Positions 6,076-13,387 of a DNA stretch of 15,579 nt are shown piece after piece. Location of the stretch: contig JAKBGP010000027.1 in NCBI GenBank assembly GCA_021833045.1, positions 1 through 15,579 on the forward strand, given 5' to 3'. The notes under the pieces were generated by a model. The model searched no databases. It saw nothing but the letters and a program-made list of their open reading frames with translations, and had not been told where the DNA came from. This DNA is from Thermoplasmata archaeon. Lineage in GTDB: Archaea; Thermoplasmatota; Thermoplasmata; Thermoplasmatales; Thermoplasmataceae. Numbering within the stretch: the stretch's first letter is position 1; every line of letters starts with the position of its first letter. The position numbers and the translations under genes are program-made.

Positions 6076-6420
6076 ATGGCTTCTCTCAAGCTTTATTACA
6101 AACTAGGTATAATTGGATCTCTATTGGTCATAATAATTGGTGTAATCGTAATACTCTTAAATCAACTGACCAGTTATATATCAATTTTCGGCACTGTTTC
6201 AGCAGGACAGGAGATAACTTCTAACATCATCTTTGGTGTTATTGCACTTCTTGGAACAGAGTTTAGCAGAAGAAAAAAAGATATTGGAATTACTGCAATG
6301 ACCACAATATCCATAGCTGGTATCATCGCTTACCCGGGTATTTTTGATATAGGATATATCATAGTCCTTGTTGCAGTACTGCTTTTCTTTTTCGAAGGAA
6401 ACAAAAAATCATCTGAGTAA
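6076..6420 (+). CDS. small membrane protein with EFSRR loop motif
   Basis: A 114-residue hydrophobic protein with about four TM segments (8-28, 48-61, 72-88, 92-106). A short external loop lies around 30-46. A positively charged cytosolic loop, GTEFSRRKKDIG (60-71), is followed by TTISIAG. The 337-residue surface protein has GGEFSRR followed by an 'LISTILSLG' segment at the equivalent loop between its first two TM helices, so the two may share a membrane module. The C-terminus (GNKKSSE) is charged. No enzymatic motif is visible and I do not recognise a named family. Its own leaderless-type promoter suggests a monocistronic gene. Confidence 0.62.
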   Translation: MASLKLYYKLGIIGSLLVIIIGVIVILLNQLTSYISIFGTVSAGQEITSNIIFGVIALLGTEFSRRKKDIGITAMTTISIAGIIAYPGIFDIGYIIVLVAVLLFFFEGNKKSSE

Positions 6421-6449
6421 AAATTTGACAGGACTTTTAACATCACATA

Positions 6450-6501
6450 AATATTTTCAAATGTTCTTCGACCGAATCAACATTCATGATGTGAAAATAT
6501 T
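6450..6501. repeat. 10-base inverted repeat upstream of the vWA gene
   Basis: AATATTTTCA (6450-6459) and TGAAAATATT (6492-6501) are perfect inverted copies separated by 32 bases, with the right copy abutting the TATA-like element of the vWA gene. This could be a two-site operator that loops, or chance in AT-rich DNA. Confidence 0.3.
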
Positions 6502-6514
6502 AATATTTAATTAA
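6500..6514 (+). promoter_or_regulatory. TATA-like box of the vWA-PP2C operon
   Basis: TTAATATTTAATTAA starts 27 bases before the ATG at 6527, with no Shine-Dalgarno site, indicating a leaderless transcript that carries both the vWA and PP2C genes. Confidence 0.45.
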
Positions 6515-6526
6515 CTATACAACTTC

Positions 6527-7348
6527 ATGGCATACGATGCAGAAATTAGTCGAAGGAAACCGTCCCTTTTTGTGTTCCTCATAGATCAATCAAGGTCCAT
6601 GAGCAGGAAAATTGCAGGAGGGAAAAGATCCAAATCTCAGGAAGCTGCTTACGCAATTAATAAACAACTGAATGAAATTATCAGTAGATGTACTAAATCG
6701 GATGGAGTTAGACCATATTTTAACGTTGGAGTGATTGGTTATGGCTCAAGAAGCGGTTTGGCTTCAAGTCTAATTAATGAATCACCTATTCCCATAAGTC
6801 AACTTGAGGAATATATTCTTAGAATGGAGAAAGAAACACAAACTATAGAGGGTGAAGAAATCGAGACAGAATTTCCTATATGGTTTGAACCGGTTGCAGC
6901 CTTTGACACTCCAATGACTAAAGCATTAACATTGGCTGGAGAATGGATTGTGGATTGGATAGGAAAATATCCTGACTCATTTCCTCCGATAATAATAAAT
7001 ATAAGCGATGGTGGGGCCACAGATGGCGACCCTCTAGAACCTGCCAGAGATATACTTGATCTTGGAACTTCAAATGGAAAAACTCTGATTTGGAATTGTC
7101 ATATTTCAGAAACCGAGGGTAACACAATCAAATTTCCAAAGGATGAACAGGATGTCAAGGATGATAAAAATGCCAAAATAATGTTCCATATGAGTAGCCC
7201 ACTACCTGAAACATTTATTGCCATAGCCAGAGAGGAGTTCAACGATATACCAGAAAATGCAAGAGGCTATGTGTACAATGGTGATTTGGACGATCTCATA
7301 AAACTCCTTGATATAGGTACCAGGGTTGCATACAGCAAGGTAAATTAA
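6527..7348 (+). CDS. vWA domain protein (TerY-like) of a phosphorylation triad
   Basis: A 273-residue single-domain von Willebrand factor A protein. The metal-ion-dependent adhesion site is complete: D20-x-S22-x-S24 (LIDQSRSMS), Thr128 in FDTPMTKAL, and D161 in NISDGGATDGD. There is no signal peptide or TM segment, so it is cytosolic. The long stretch 57-125 includes an acidic insertion (EKETQTIEGEEIETEF). Such vWA proteins beside a PP2C phosphatase and a serine/threonine kinase form the TerY-P triad, in which vWA is thought to act as a Mg-dependent scaffold or effector controlled by phosphorylation. Its TAA overlaps the ATG of the PP2C gene (TAATG), so the two are coupled. The kinase lies convergent just downstream. 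Assignment to TerY in particular is by context as much as by sequence. Confidence 0.83.
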   Translation: MAYDAEISRRKPSLFVFLIDQSRSMSRKIAGGKRSKSQEAAYAINKQLNEIISRCTKSDGVRPYFNVGVIGYGSRSGLASSLINESPIPISQLEEYILRMEKETQTIEGEEIETEFPIWFEPVAAFDTPMTKALTLAGEWIVDWIGKYPDSFPPIIINISDGGATDGDPLEPARDILDLGTSNGKTLIWNCHISETEGNTIKFPKDEQDVKDDKNAKIMFHMSSPLPETFIAIAREEFNDIPENARGYVYNGDLDDLIKLLDIGTRVAYSKVN

Positions 7349-8064
7349 TGATAGTTAAATCGTTCAATTTTTCCAAGGCTGGTAGCCCTGAGAGTGAAAC
7401 AGAAGATGCAGTGTCATACAACATAGAGACGAAACGTTTTTCTGTATGTGATGGAGCTGGTGATTCTATTTTTTCTCCTCTTTGGGCATCCTGTCTATCC
7501 TCACAATTTACAGACAATGACTTTGATCTTTCTATTACTGCAGATATGGAGAAATACATTAGTGGATGTAGAATGAAATGGTATGAGTCTATAGATTGGG
7601 AAAATTTGAGATGGAATGTTAAGAAAAAAGCTGTTTTTGGCTCTTATTCAACATTTCTTGCCGCATCTTTTGTTGAGGATGATGTGACATATGCAAGAGT
7701 TTGGGCCCGTGGTGATACTTGCCTTTTTCTCTATAAGGAGAATTCGATGGACGCATTTCCTATAAAAGATATAAAGGAATTTGGGCTTCATCCTGAGTTA
7801 GTTTGGAGTGGATATGGAAATCCGATGAAAGATAAAAGAGATTACAAATATCCAGAGGTAAAATACATGGAATTTGAAATTGATGAGCTCAATGGGATCA
7901 TCATGGCTACAGACTCGATTTCAAAATACATAATGGAAACTGGAGTGACCTCTTTTGAAGAAATTTCAAATAACGTGGGTAACCGTGAATTTTTTGACAT
8001 TAAAAGAAGTAATGGTGAAATGAGAAACGACGACGTTTCAGCCATCATTATTTCATCTTTATGA
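7348..8064 (+). CDS. PP2C-family serine/threonine protein phosphatase
   Basis: A 238-residue PPM/PP2C phosphatase. Expected metal ligands are present in order: E18/D20 in SETEDA, D35 in CDGAGDS (for the usual DGxGG), D189 in IMATDSIS (for SDGL), and D228/D229 in RNDDVSAIII (for DNxTxxxV). The GSYSTFLAA block (98-106) matches the family's GSTA strand, and VWARGDTCLFLY (118-129) matches the G-D-S/T-R segment. It is a compact, soluble single domain, like the phosphatases that accompany bacterial vWA/kinase modules. It should remove phosphates placed by the kinase encoded opposite (8048-9451). Start ATG is coupled to the vWA stop. Its 3' end overlaps the kinase 3' end by 17 bases. Confidence 0.84.
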   Translation: MIVKSFNFSKAGSPESETEDAVSYNIETKRFSVCDGAGDSIFSPLWASCLSSQFTDNDFDLSITADMEKYISGCRMKWYESIDWENLRWNVKKKAVFGSYSTFLAASFVEDDVTYARVWARGDTCLFLYKENSMDAFPIKDIKEFGLHPELVWSGYGNPMKDKRDYKYPEVKYMEFEIDELNGIIMATDSISKYIMETGVTSFEEISNNVGNREFFDIKRSNGEMRNDDVSAIIISSL

Positions 8065-9451
8065 TTTTATCTATATTCATTCCATCCCAGTCCACATCAT
8101 GTTTTAGATAATCCTGTAACATCATAGTGACATTAGAGATATATCCGCCCAATTTCATCAGTTCTTTGAATACAGGCGATTTGGCAGGATTCTGAAAATC
8201 GGCAGGATCAAAAATCAATTTATCTGGATCTCCCTCATTATATTTCCATAATGCAGGATTGACTGCTAAGGCTGAAAGAGAAAGAAATATGATCAATGCT
8301 GAAAAGTTATCCAGTTTTTCACCGTAGTATCTGCCTCTTTTGGGGTGCTGGAATGCTTCATGTCCAAGTTCCTCAGTTCCAACCCTACGTAATGATGGAA
8401 TATACATCCCATCATAATCTATAAGGGTAATCTTTTCATTCTCTCCAACCAGGATGTTATCACCTGATAGATCTCCATGAGCTATTTTCTTATCCTGCAT
8501 TAATTTTATTGTATTCAATATGGACTTTGCGACATTATCCATACTCGCGCTTTTCTTGAAATTTTTGTTTACATAGTTATACAGAGTTTCGCCATCTACC
8601 CACTGCATAGTAATTGCTGGAAAATATTCATTTGGTCGACTCATTGTTCTAATGGCATTGTCACAGAATTTTAAATCTATAAAAAATGGGAACTTTACAG
8701 TATTTAAAGCCTTACCTATTTCAGAATACCTTAACTCCAGATAATTTCCTCCTCTTGTAAAACATTTCAATGCGTGGAAAGTCCCACCATTTGAAAACTT
8801 AAAAACAACACCAAAATTACCGGCACCCTGAATAAGAGTTGAATATTTTACATTTTGATTCTTAAGGAATGAAGCTTCCCGAATATTTGGATACTGTGAA
8901 TTTATACTGAAAGAAGATTTTTGCAGAGCCTGTGCATACGTTGAAGAATTTGGCCAGTTCCTTTTTGTTGGAGGAGGAATGTTCTTGATGCTCTGAGATT
9001 TTGTACTTGTTTGATGTGATTGTGTTTTGGATGTTTTCTTTGGTTTTGGAGTTGTTGAATTTTTTGGTTTTTGAATATCCGTTTTCTTTTTATCTACGGC
9101 GATGGGTTCAACTACAAGTATATCTGAGACTTTTTTATTGATACGGGTAAACATTCCATTTTTTCCCATAACATAAAAAGATAATTCAAAATTCTTTCCT
9201 TCCTTTATGTTTACAGTTGATTTGAAGATTCCTTTTCTCTTACTTAACTTAACAAGGTAATCTCTTTGAAATTGATCCCGCAGAGTAACTTCTATGAACT
9301 TGATTTGCTTAAAATTTTCAGTTTTGGCCATTATGGTCATCTTTCCAGGAAATGGAAAACTAACTTCAAATTTAACTTCCGGTTTAATTTCCTTAAATTT
9401 TCTGTAAAGGAATTTTTTTAAGCCCTTCAGTTCTATAGTACCTTCAGTCAT
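8048..9451 (-). CDS. serine/threonine protein kinase with N-terminal beta-rich domain (TerY-P-type)
   Basis: A 467-residue protein counted from ATG 9451; a TTG at 9463 would add four residues. Residues 1-115 are beta-rich with no family I recognise. Residues 117-172 form a Lys/Ser/Thr/Gln/Pro-rich disordered linker. The kinase domain follows: Gly loop GAGNFG (209-214), ALK lysine K229, hinge MQWVDG, catalytic HGDLSGDN (D327, N332), and IDYDGM where the metal Asp D345 sits in DYD instead of DFG. The block LGHEAFQHPKRG...GEKLDNFSALIIFLSLSAL matches the kinase family found beside bacterial vWA/PP2C genes. It is convergent with PP2C and divergent from the helicase-nuclease. It probably phosphorylates the vWA protein or itself on the linker; the target is inferred. 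Confidence 0.85.
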   Translation of the reverse strand: MTEGTIELKGLKKFLYRKFKEIKPEVKFEVSFPFPGKMTIMAKTENFKQIKFIEVTLRDQFQRDYLVKLSKRKGIFKSTVNIKEGKNFELSFYVMGKNGMFTRINKKVSDILVVEPIAVDKKKTDIQKPKNSTTPKPKKTSKTQSHQTSTKSQSIKNIPPPTKRNWPNSSTYAQALQKSSFSINSQYPNIREASFLKNQNVKYSTLIQGAGNFGVVFKFSNGGTFHALKCFTRGGNYLELRYSEIGKALNTVKFPFFIDLKFCDNAIRTMSRPNEYFPAITMQWVDGETLYNYVNKNFKKSASMDNVAKSILNTIKLMQDKKIAHGDLSGDNILVGENEKITLIDYDGMYIPSLRRVGTEELGHEAFQHPKRGRYYGEKLDNFSALIIFLSLSALAVNPALWKYNEGDPDKLIFDPADFQNPAKSPVFKELMKLGGYISNVTMMLQDYLKHDVDWDGMNIDKIIKMK

Positions 9452-9480
9452 CCTCTCAATCAATCTTAATGTTTTATTCT

Positions 9481-9490
9481 ATATTTATAT
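9481..9490 (-). promoter_or_regulatory. possible TATA-like box of the kinase gene
   Basis: The minus strand reads ATATAAATAT about 34 bases from ATG 9451 and about 22 from TTG 9463, implying a very short or absent leader. It shares the 120-base divergent gap with the helicase promoter. Confidence 0.35.
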
Positions 9491-9550
9491 TTGCTAATAG
9501 AGTTTTACTTTACAAATTCGAATCTATTTTTTATATATCATTACATAGGT

Positions 9551-9560
9551 TTTATATTTA
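9551..9560 (+). promoter_or_regulatory. TATA-like box of the helicase-nuclease gene
   Basis: TTTATATTTA ends 24 bases before the ATG at 9584, a leaderless spacing, and supports 9584 over the in-frame ATGs at 9614 and 9626. Confidence 0.42.
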
Positions 9561-9583
9561 TGAATATTTTTGTTAAACTATAA

Positions 9584-12349
9584 ATGAAAAATTATTTAAT
9601 TTCATTCTTAGATATGGGCTTCATTATGGAAAATAATTCTAACCTAATTGTTTCTGCAAATCCGGGCTCAGGAAAAACTGAATATTTAGCTAACTCTATA
9701 CTATCCTTACTTGATAACGGCGTTAAAAGCAGCGAGATTTTATGCCTCACATTCACTAGAAAAGCTATGGGGGAAATGGATGAGAGAATCAGGAAGAAGA
9801 TTTTTAACGCAAAAAAGAATTATGAAGTCCCTGAAGTGCAGACATTTCATTCATTTGCACTTTCTTTAATCAAACAGAGGTATAAAATCATTGAAACTCT
9901 GCCTGAAAGATTCATGAGATATATAATATACTGTTCAATGGATACCAGAAAACTAACAAACTATTCTCCTGAATATTATATTAAACCATACCCTGGTGGT
10001 ATCGGTGTTGGTGGAATTGCAAACGCCTTAAAGCTGCTAAAAAGTTATGGAATATACCCTGATAAAATCGATGTGAATAAAATACAGGATGAAATCAATG
10101 ATATGTACAGTAAAAATCGTGGATTGAAGGATTATAAACTTGAAGAAATGTTGATATTTTCACAGAAATTTTTTGAAATTTTTAAAGATTATGAGAATAT
10201 TAAGACTAAGAATTATTTGGACTACAATGACTACATAGTTAAGGCAATAGAAATAATGAATGATGGATTTAAAAAGTATCCTTATGTGTATGTGGATGAA
10301 GTGCAGGATATAAGTGAACTTGAAAGAGAGCTTATATCAAAATCTGGTGAGAAATTATTTTTGGTCGGTGATAAGAAACAGGCAATTTTTGGTTTTCAGG
10401 GAGGAAATACAGAATCTTTCAATTCATACATTAATAACCCCGAATTCACAAAACTTGAAATTGTTGAGACACACAGATTGCCGGATAAGATAAGTAATTT
10501 TGCTATAGAATTTTACAGTAATGCTAGTAAAACAGATGTTGGGACTGAATTGAGTAGAATGTCAAGCATTAATAAAAAAGAAACAGGCAGAGTGGACCTG
10601 ATTGTCCCGAATAAGGACAGCGAAGTCCCTGATGCTGTTATCAGACAGGTACAAAGCATCCTTTCCAATTCAGGTGAGAATGAGTCCATAGGGATTATTA
10701 CAAGAACTAATGCACAAGCGGAAAATCTATCGAAACTTCTTACCCAACTATCTCTGAATCATACGAAACTTTCAGGTTCAGGAGTGTCAGATACCTGGAA
10801 TGAACATATCGAGAGGTTTGTCAGGGGAATAGTATTCAACGATTCTGCTTCTGTAATTCCAATGCTATATACTCCATTTGCCAAGATTGAATTCAAAGAA
10901 GCAGTTAGACTTGCCGATGATTTGAGGACTGCTTCTGGAAATGTTTCAGAAATGCTTCCGGATCATCTGAGGCTATTGAAGGAAAAATTTGGAAAGGATG
11001 TTAAATCTATTGAAGGACTTTTTAAGGAATGGATTTTGCCGAGAAGCATTGAATTTTCCAGAGAAGCTTTTGAGACTTCAAATGATATTAACTCAACAAT
11101 TAGATATTACAGGCATTTTGAAGGAAAAGAATATTTCAGAGGGTTTCAGGATTTCATTAACTACATAATTCAGGGAAATTCCACTGAGGATTTTGTAGAA
11201 GAAAGCTCAAGAATCACTCTTTTGACTGCCCATAAGGCAAAAGGACTTGAATTTGACCATGTTATCTATATGCCTAAATACTCGAACGGAGAAAGAAAGA
11301 GCCCCATCGATCTTATGGTTGAACTGGCACTTTCACAATTTTCATATTCATACGACTCTACTGATAAAGGTGGGGAAGAGAATAGAATAGACTTTGTAGC
11401 TATTACAAGGGCTAAAAAAACCTTATCAATAATCACCTCAGAGAAATGGTCTGGGAGATATTTATCTAAGTTCGCTAACAGGGTTGATTACCAGAATAAA
11501 CCTCAGGAAAAAAGCGAATTTGTACCCATGAATAAAATGCCTCCCACTGTTAATATACCTGAGGATCAGTGGCTGATAAACAACATTAAGACTAAGATGA
11601 AGAAATTCCAGAATCTCAGCTATACTATGATGACAAAGGTTACCCCTCAATCACTTGAAGATTTTATCATAACTTACATTCTCGGCATTCGATACAGCAG
11701 TTCTTCAATGGTATTTGGTACTTCGATCCATGAAATGATCGAAACGTACATCACAAAGAAGAAAAAACCTGACACACTTCTTGATCATGATGAAATTTTA
11801 ACCTGGAAAAATTTTATGGAATACGATGAATTTATACACAAAACCTACAATGGTGAGTGGAAATATTCTGAACTTTCTGTTAAGAAGAATCTTCCTATGG
11901 TTTTTCCTTCCATAAATGAAGGATTAACATTAACCGGTAAAATTGATGGAGTTTATACATACCTGGATGGAACGATTGAAAAACATGTACTCGTGGATTT
12001 TAAAACTTCCAAAAAAATCGATTCTCATTATGTGGATCAGCTTGCGCTTTATTCTAAACTTTATTCTCTGGAATTTGGAATTGAACTTGAGCGTGTAGAA
12101 ACTGAAATTGCTTATCTTTCACTGAGAGATGAAAAAATTAACATTGGCAGACGGTACTGGAAAAATGACAGAATACAGCCAATAATTCAGTTTAGAGCAT
12201 TAAAGAATATAGAAGAATATATCAAAAATTTCGTTGGTTACAGGAACTCCTCTGATTCTTTTATAAGGGATATTATAAAGACACCTGCAGAGAGTGAGGT
12301 ATTTAAAGCATTTATTAAAGAGATTAAAAAAGAGACAGGGATTAACTAA
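9584..12349 (+). CDS. UvrD/Rep-type superfamily 1 helicase fused to RecB/AddB-like nuclease
   Basis: A 921-residue fusion. Helicase motifs: Walker A ANPGSGKT (25-32), Ia LCLTFTRKAMGEM, Ib VQTFHSF, Walker B YVDEVQD (237-243), III LVGDKKQAIFGFQGG (261-275), IV ETHRLP with R299, V LLTAHKAKGLEFDHVI (547-562), VI FVAITRAKK with R610. The Walker A motif lies so near the N-terminus that no Q motif is evident. The C-terminal PD-(D/E)xK nuclease has H717 (GTSIHEMIE), D789 (GKIDGV), D806-x-K808 (VDFKTSK) and QLALY (820-824). There is no cysteine in the nuclease, so no Fe-S cluster as in Cas4/AddB. It likely unwinds and cuts DNA in repair or defence. It is divergent from the kinase gene. Confidence 0.88.
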   Translation: MKNYLISFLDMGFIMENNSNLIVSANPGSGKTEYLANSILSLLDNGVKSSEILCLTFTRKAMGEMDERIRKKIFNAKKNYEVPEVQTFHSFALSLIKQRYKIIETLPERFMRYIIYCSMDTRKLTNYSPEYYIKPYPGGIGVGGIANALKLLKSYGIYPDKIDVNKIQDEINDMYSKNRGLKDYKLEEMLIFSQKFFEIFKDYENIKTKNYLDYNDYIVKAIEIMNDGFKKYPYVYVDEVQDISELERELISKSGEKLFLVGDKKQAIFGFQGGNTESFNSYINNPEFTKLEIVETHRLPDKISNFAIEFYSNASKTDVGTELSRMSSINKKETGRVDLIVPNKDSEVPDAVIRQVQSILSNSGENESIGIITRTNAQAENLSKLLTQLSLNHTKLSGSGVSDTWNEHIERFVRGIVFNDSASVIPMLYTPFAKIEFKEAVRLADDLRTASGNVSEMLPDHLRLLKEKFGKDVKSIEGLFKEWILPRSIEFSREAFETSNDINSTIRYYRHFEGKEYFRGFQDFINYIIQGNSTEDFVEESSRITLLTAHKAKGLEFDHVIYMPKYSNGERKSPIDLMVELALSQFSYSYDSTDKGGEENRIDFVAITRAKKTLSIITSEKWSGRYLSKFANRVDYQNKPQEKSEFVPMNKMPPTVNIPEDQWLINNIKTKMKKFQNLSYTMMTKVTPQSLEDFIITYILGIRYSSSSMVFGTSIHEMIETYITKKKKPDTLLDHDEILTWKNFMEYDEFIHKTYNGEWKYSELSVKKNLPMVFPSINEGLTLTGKIDGVYTYLDGTIEKHVLVDFKTSKKIDSHYVDQLALYSKLYSLEFGIELERVETEIAYLSLRDEKINIGRRYWKNDRIQPIIQFRALKNIEEYIKNFVGYRNSSDSFIRDIIKTPAESEVFKAFIKEIKKETGIN

Positions 12350-12360
12350 AAAATGGAGAA

Positions 12361-12373
12361 TGGTTTTCAACCA
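12361..12373 (+). terminator. small hairpin after the helicase-nuclease gene
   Basis: TGGTT and AACCA pair around TTC just downstream of the stop. The stem is five base pairs and is followed by AT-rich sequence with short T runs. It could be part of a 3' end signal but is short. Confidence 0.25.
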
Positions 12374-12423
12374 ATTATTAACTTTAATACAGGAAATACC
12401 TGCCAATCATAATTTATTAGATA

Positions 12424-12435
12424 AATAATTTTTAA
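12424..12435 (+). promoter_or_regulatory. TATA-like box of the thrB operon
   Basis: AATAATTTTTAA is centred about 26 bases before the ATG at 12455, with no ribosome binding site, suggesting a leaderless thrB transcript. Confidence 0.42.
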
Positions 12436-12454
12436 CACTGTTCGATTTGAAAAA

Positions 12455-13387
12455 ATGGAAAGCGTTAAGGCCGAAGTATCCTGTTCATCTGCCAACCTCG
12501 GACCGGGTTTTGATATATTGGGACTAAGTTTGGATATTTTTTCTGAGGGTGTAACTGTTAAGGTAGATTCAGATAATAATTCAAGAATAAAAATAATTGG
12601 AAACAATATTCCTAAGGATCCAAGATTGAACAGTGCAGGATTATCAGCAATGAAGGTTTTAGAACACTACCGGATAAAAGAAAACATTTCTATTCAAATT
12701 GAAAAATCTATACCGTCAGGTTTTGGACTTGGAAGCAGCGGTGCATCTTCCGCAGCTTCTGTGTGTGCCATTGATTCTCTATTTGGCATTAATATGAGTC
12801 AGGATGAAAAGATTTATTTTGCCGGAATTGGAGAAATCGCAGCTTCTGGAACTCCACATTTTGATAATGTTGCTGCAAACATATGTGGCGGTTATACAAT
12901 GATCACATCATTTGATCCTGTCCATGCAATTACACTTAGAAATACAACAAAATTTGTTTTTACACTTATAATACCCGATATAAAGATTGAGAAAAAAACC
13001 TTTACTTCAAGAGAATTGCTCCCTGAAATCATACCATTAAAAGCTCATAATGAAAGTTCCGGATATCTTTCATCTCTCATCGTGGGTATAATTAATGATG
13101 ATGAGATTCTAATAAGATCGGGTATGAATGATCCGATAGTTGAAAAAGCTCGAGAAATGATGTATCCTTATTACTCAGACCTTAAATCCGGAATTTTACA
13201 AGTGGGCGCATATGGAGTTTGTCTGAGCGGAGCCGGCCCCTCTGTTCTTGTTATTTCAGATGGGAGCATGAATAATGATATAGGCAATATGGTAGCCTCA
13301 ATGATGGATAGATATAATCTTGACTTTAGTATCCATAATGGAAATATTGGAAAAGGTGTTATGATTGAAGGAAAAATTCTTCAGTGA
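12455..13387 (+). CDS. thrB: homoserine kinase
   Basis: A 310-residue GHMP-family kinase that phosphorylates homoserine to O-phosphohomoserine, feeding threonine synthase. The N-terminal GHMP motif SSANLGPGFDILGLSL (11-26) is the ThrB signature. The ATP-binding loop PSGFGLGSSGASSAA (87-101) and C-terminal motif GVCLSGAGPSV (254-264) complete the set. ThrB-specific features include ASGTPHFDNVAANICGG (130-146), where the substrate pocket lies. Length (about 300) is normal. It is cytosolic. The following PLP enzyme gene starts inside its last codons (23-base overlap), indicating a two-gene operon in which O-phosphohomoserine could serve both threonine and methionine/cystathionine routes. Confidence 0.93.
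   Translation: MESVKAEVSCSSANLGPGFDILGLSLDIFSEGVTVKVDSDNNSRIKIIGNNIPKDPRLNSAGLSAMKVLEHYRIKENISIQIEKSIPSGFGLGSSGASSAASVCAIDSLFGINMSQDEKIYFAGIGEIAASGTPHFDNVAANICGGYTMITSFDPVHAITLRNTTKFVFTLIIPDIKIEKKTFTSRELLPEIIPLKAHNESSGYLSSLIVGIINDDEILIRSGMNDPIVEKAREMMYPYYSDLKSGILQVGAYGVCLSGAGPSVLVISDGSMNNDIGNMVASMMDRYNLDFSIHNGNIGKGVMIEGKILQ
13355..13358 (+). promoter_or_regulatory. ribosome binding site of the cystathionine-synthase/lyase gene
   Basis: GGTG lies six bases before TTG 13365, inside the end of thrB. It supports the TTG start. The next in-frame ATG would remove the conserved TFPIYQTGSF segment. Confidence 0.5.

Noticed and set aside
9584..12349. Cas4-type or CRISPR-associated nuclease
   Set aside because: The nuclease part lacks the four iron-sulphur cysteines, and no CRISPR repeats or cas genes occur in the window.
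12390..12402. CAGG/CCTG inverted repeat upstream of thrB
   Set aside because: Four-base arms with a five-base loop are too weak to support a terminator or operator.
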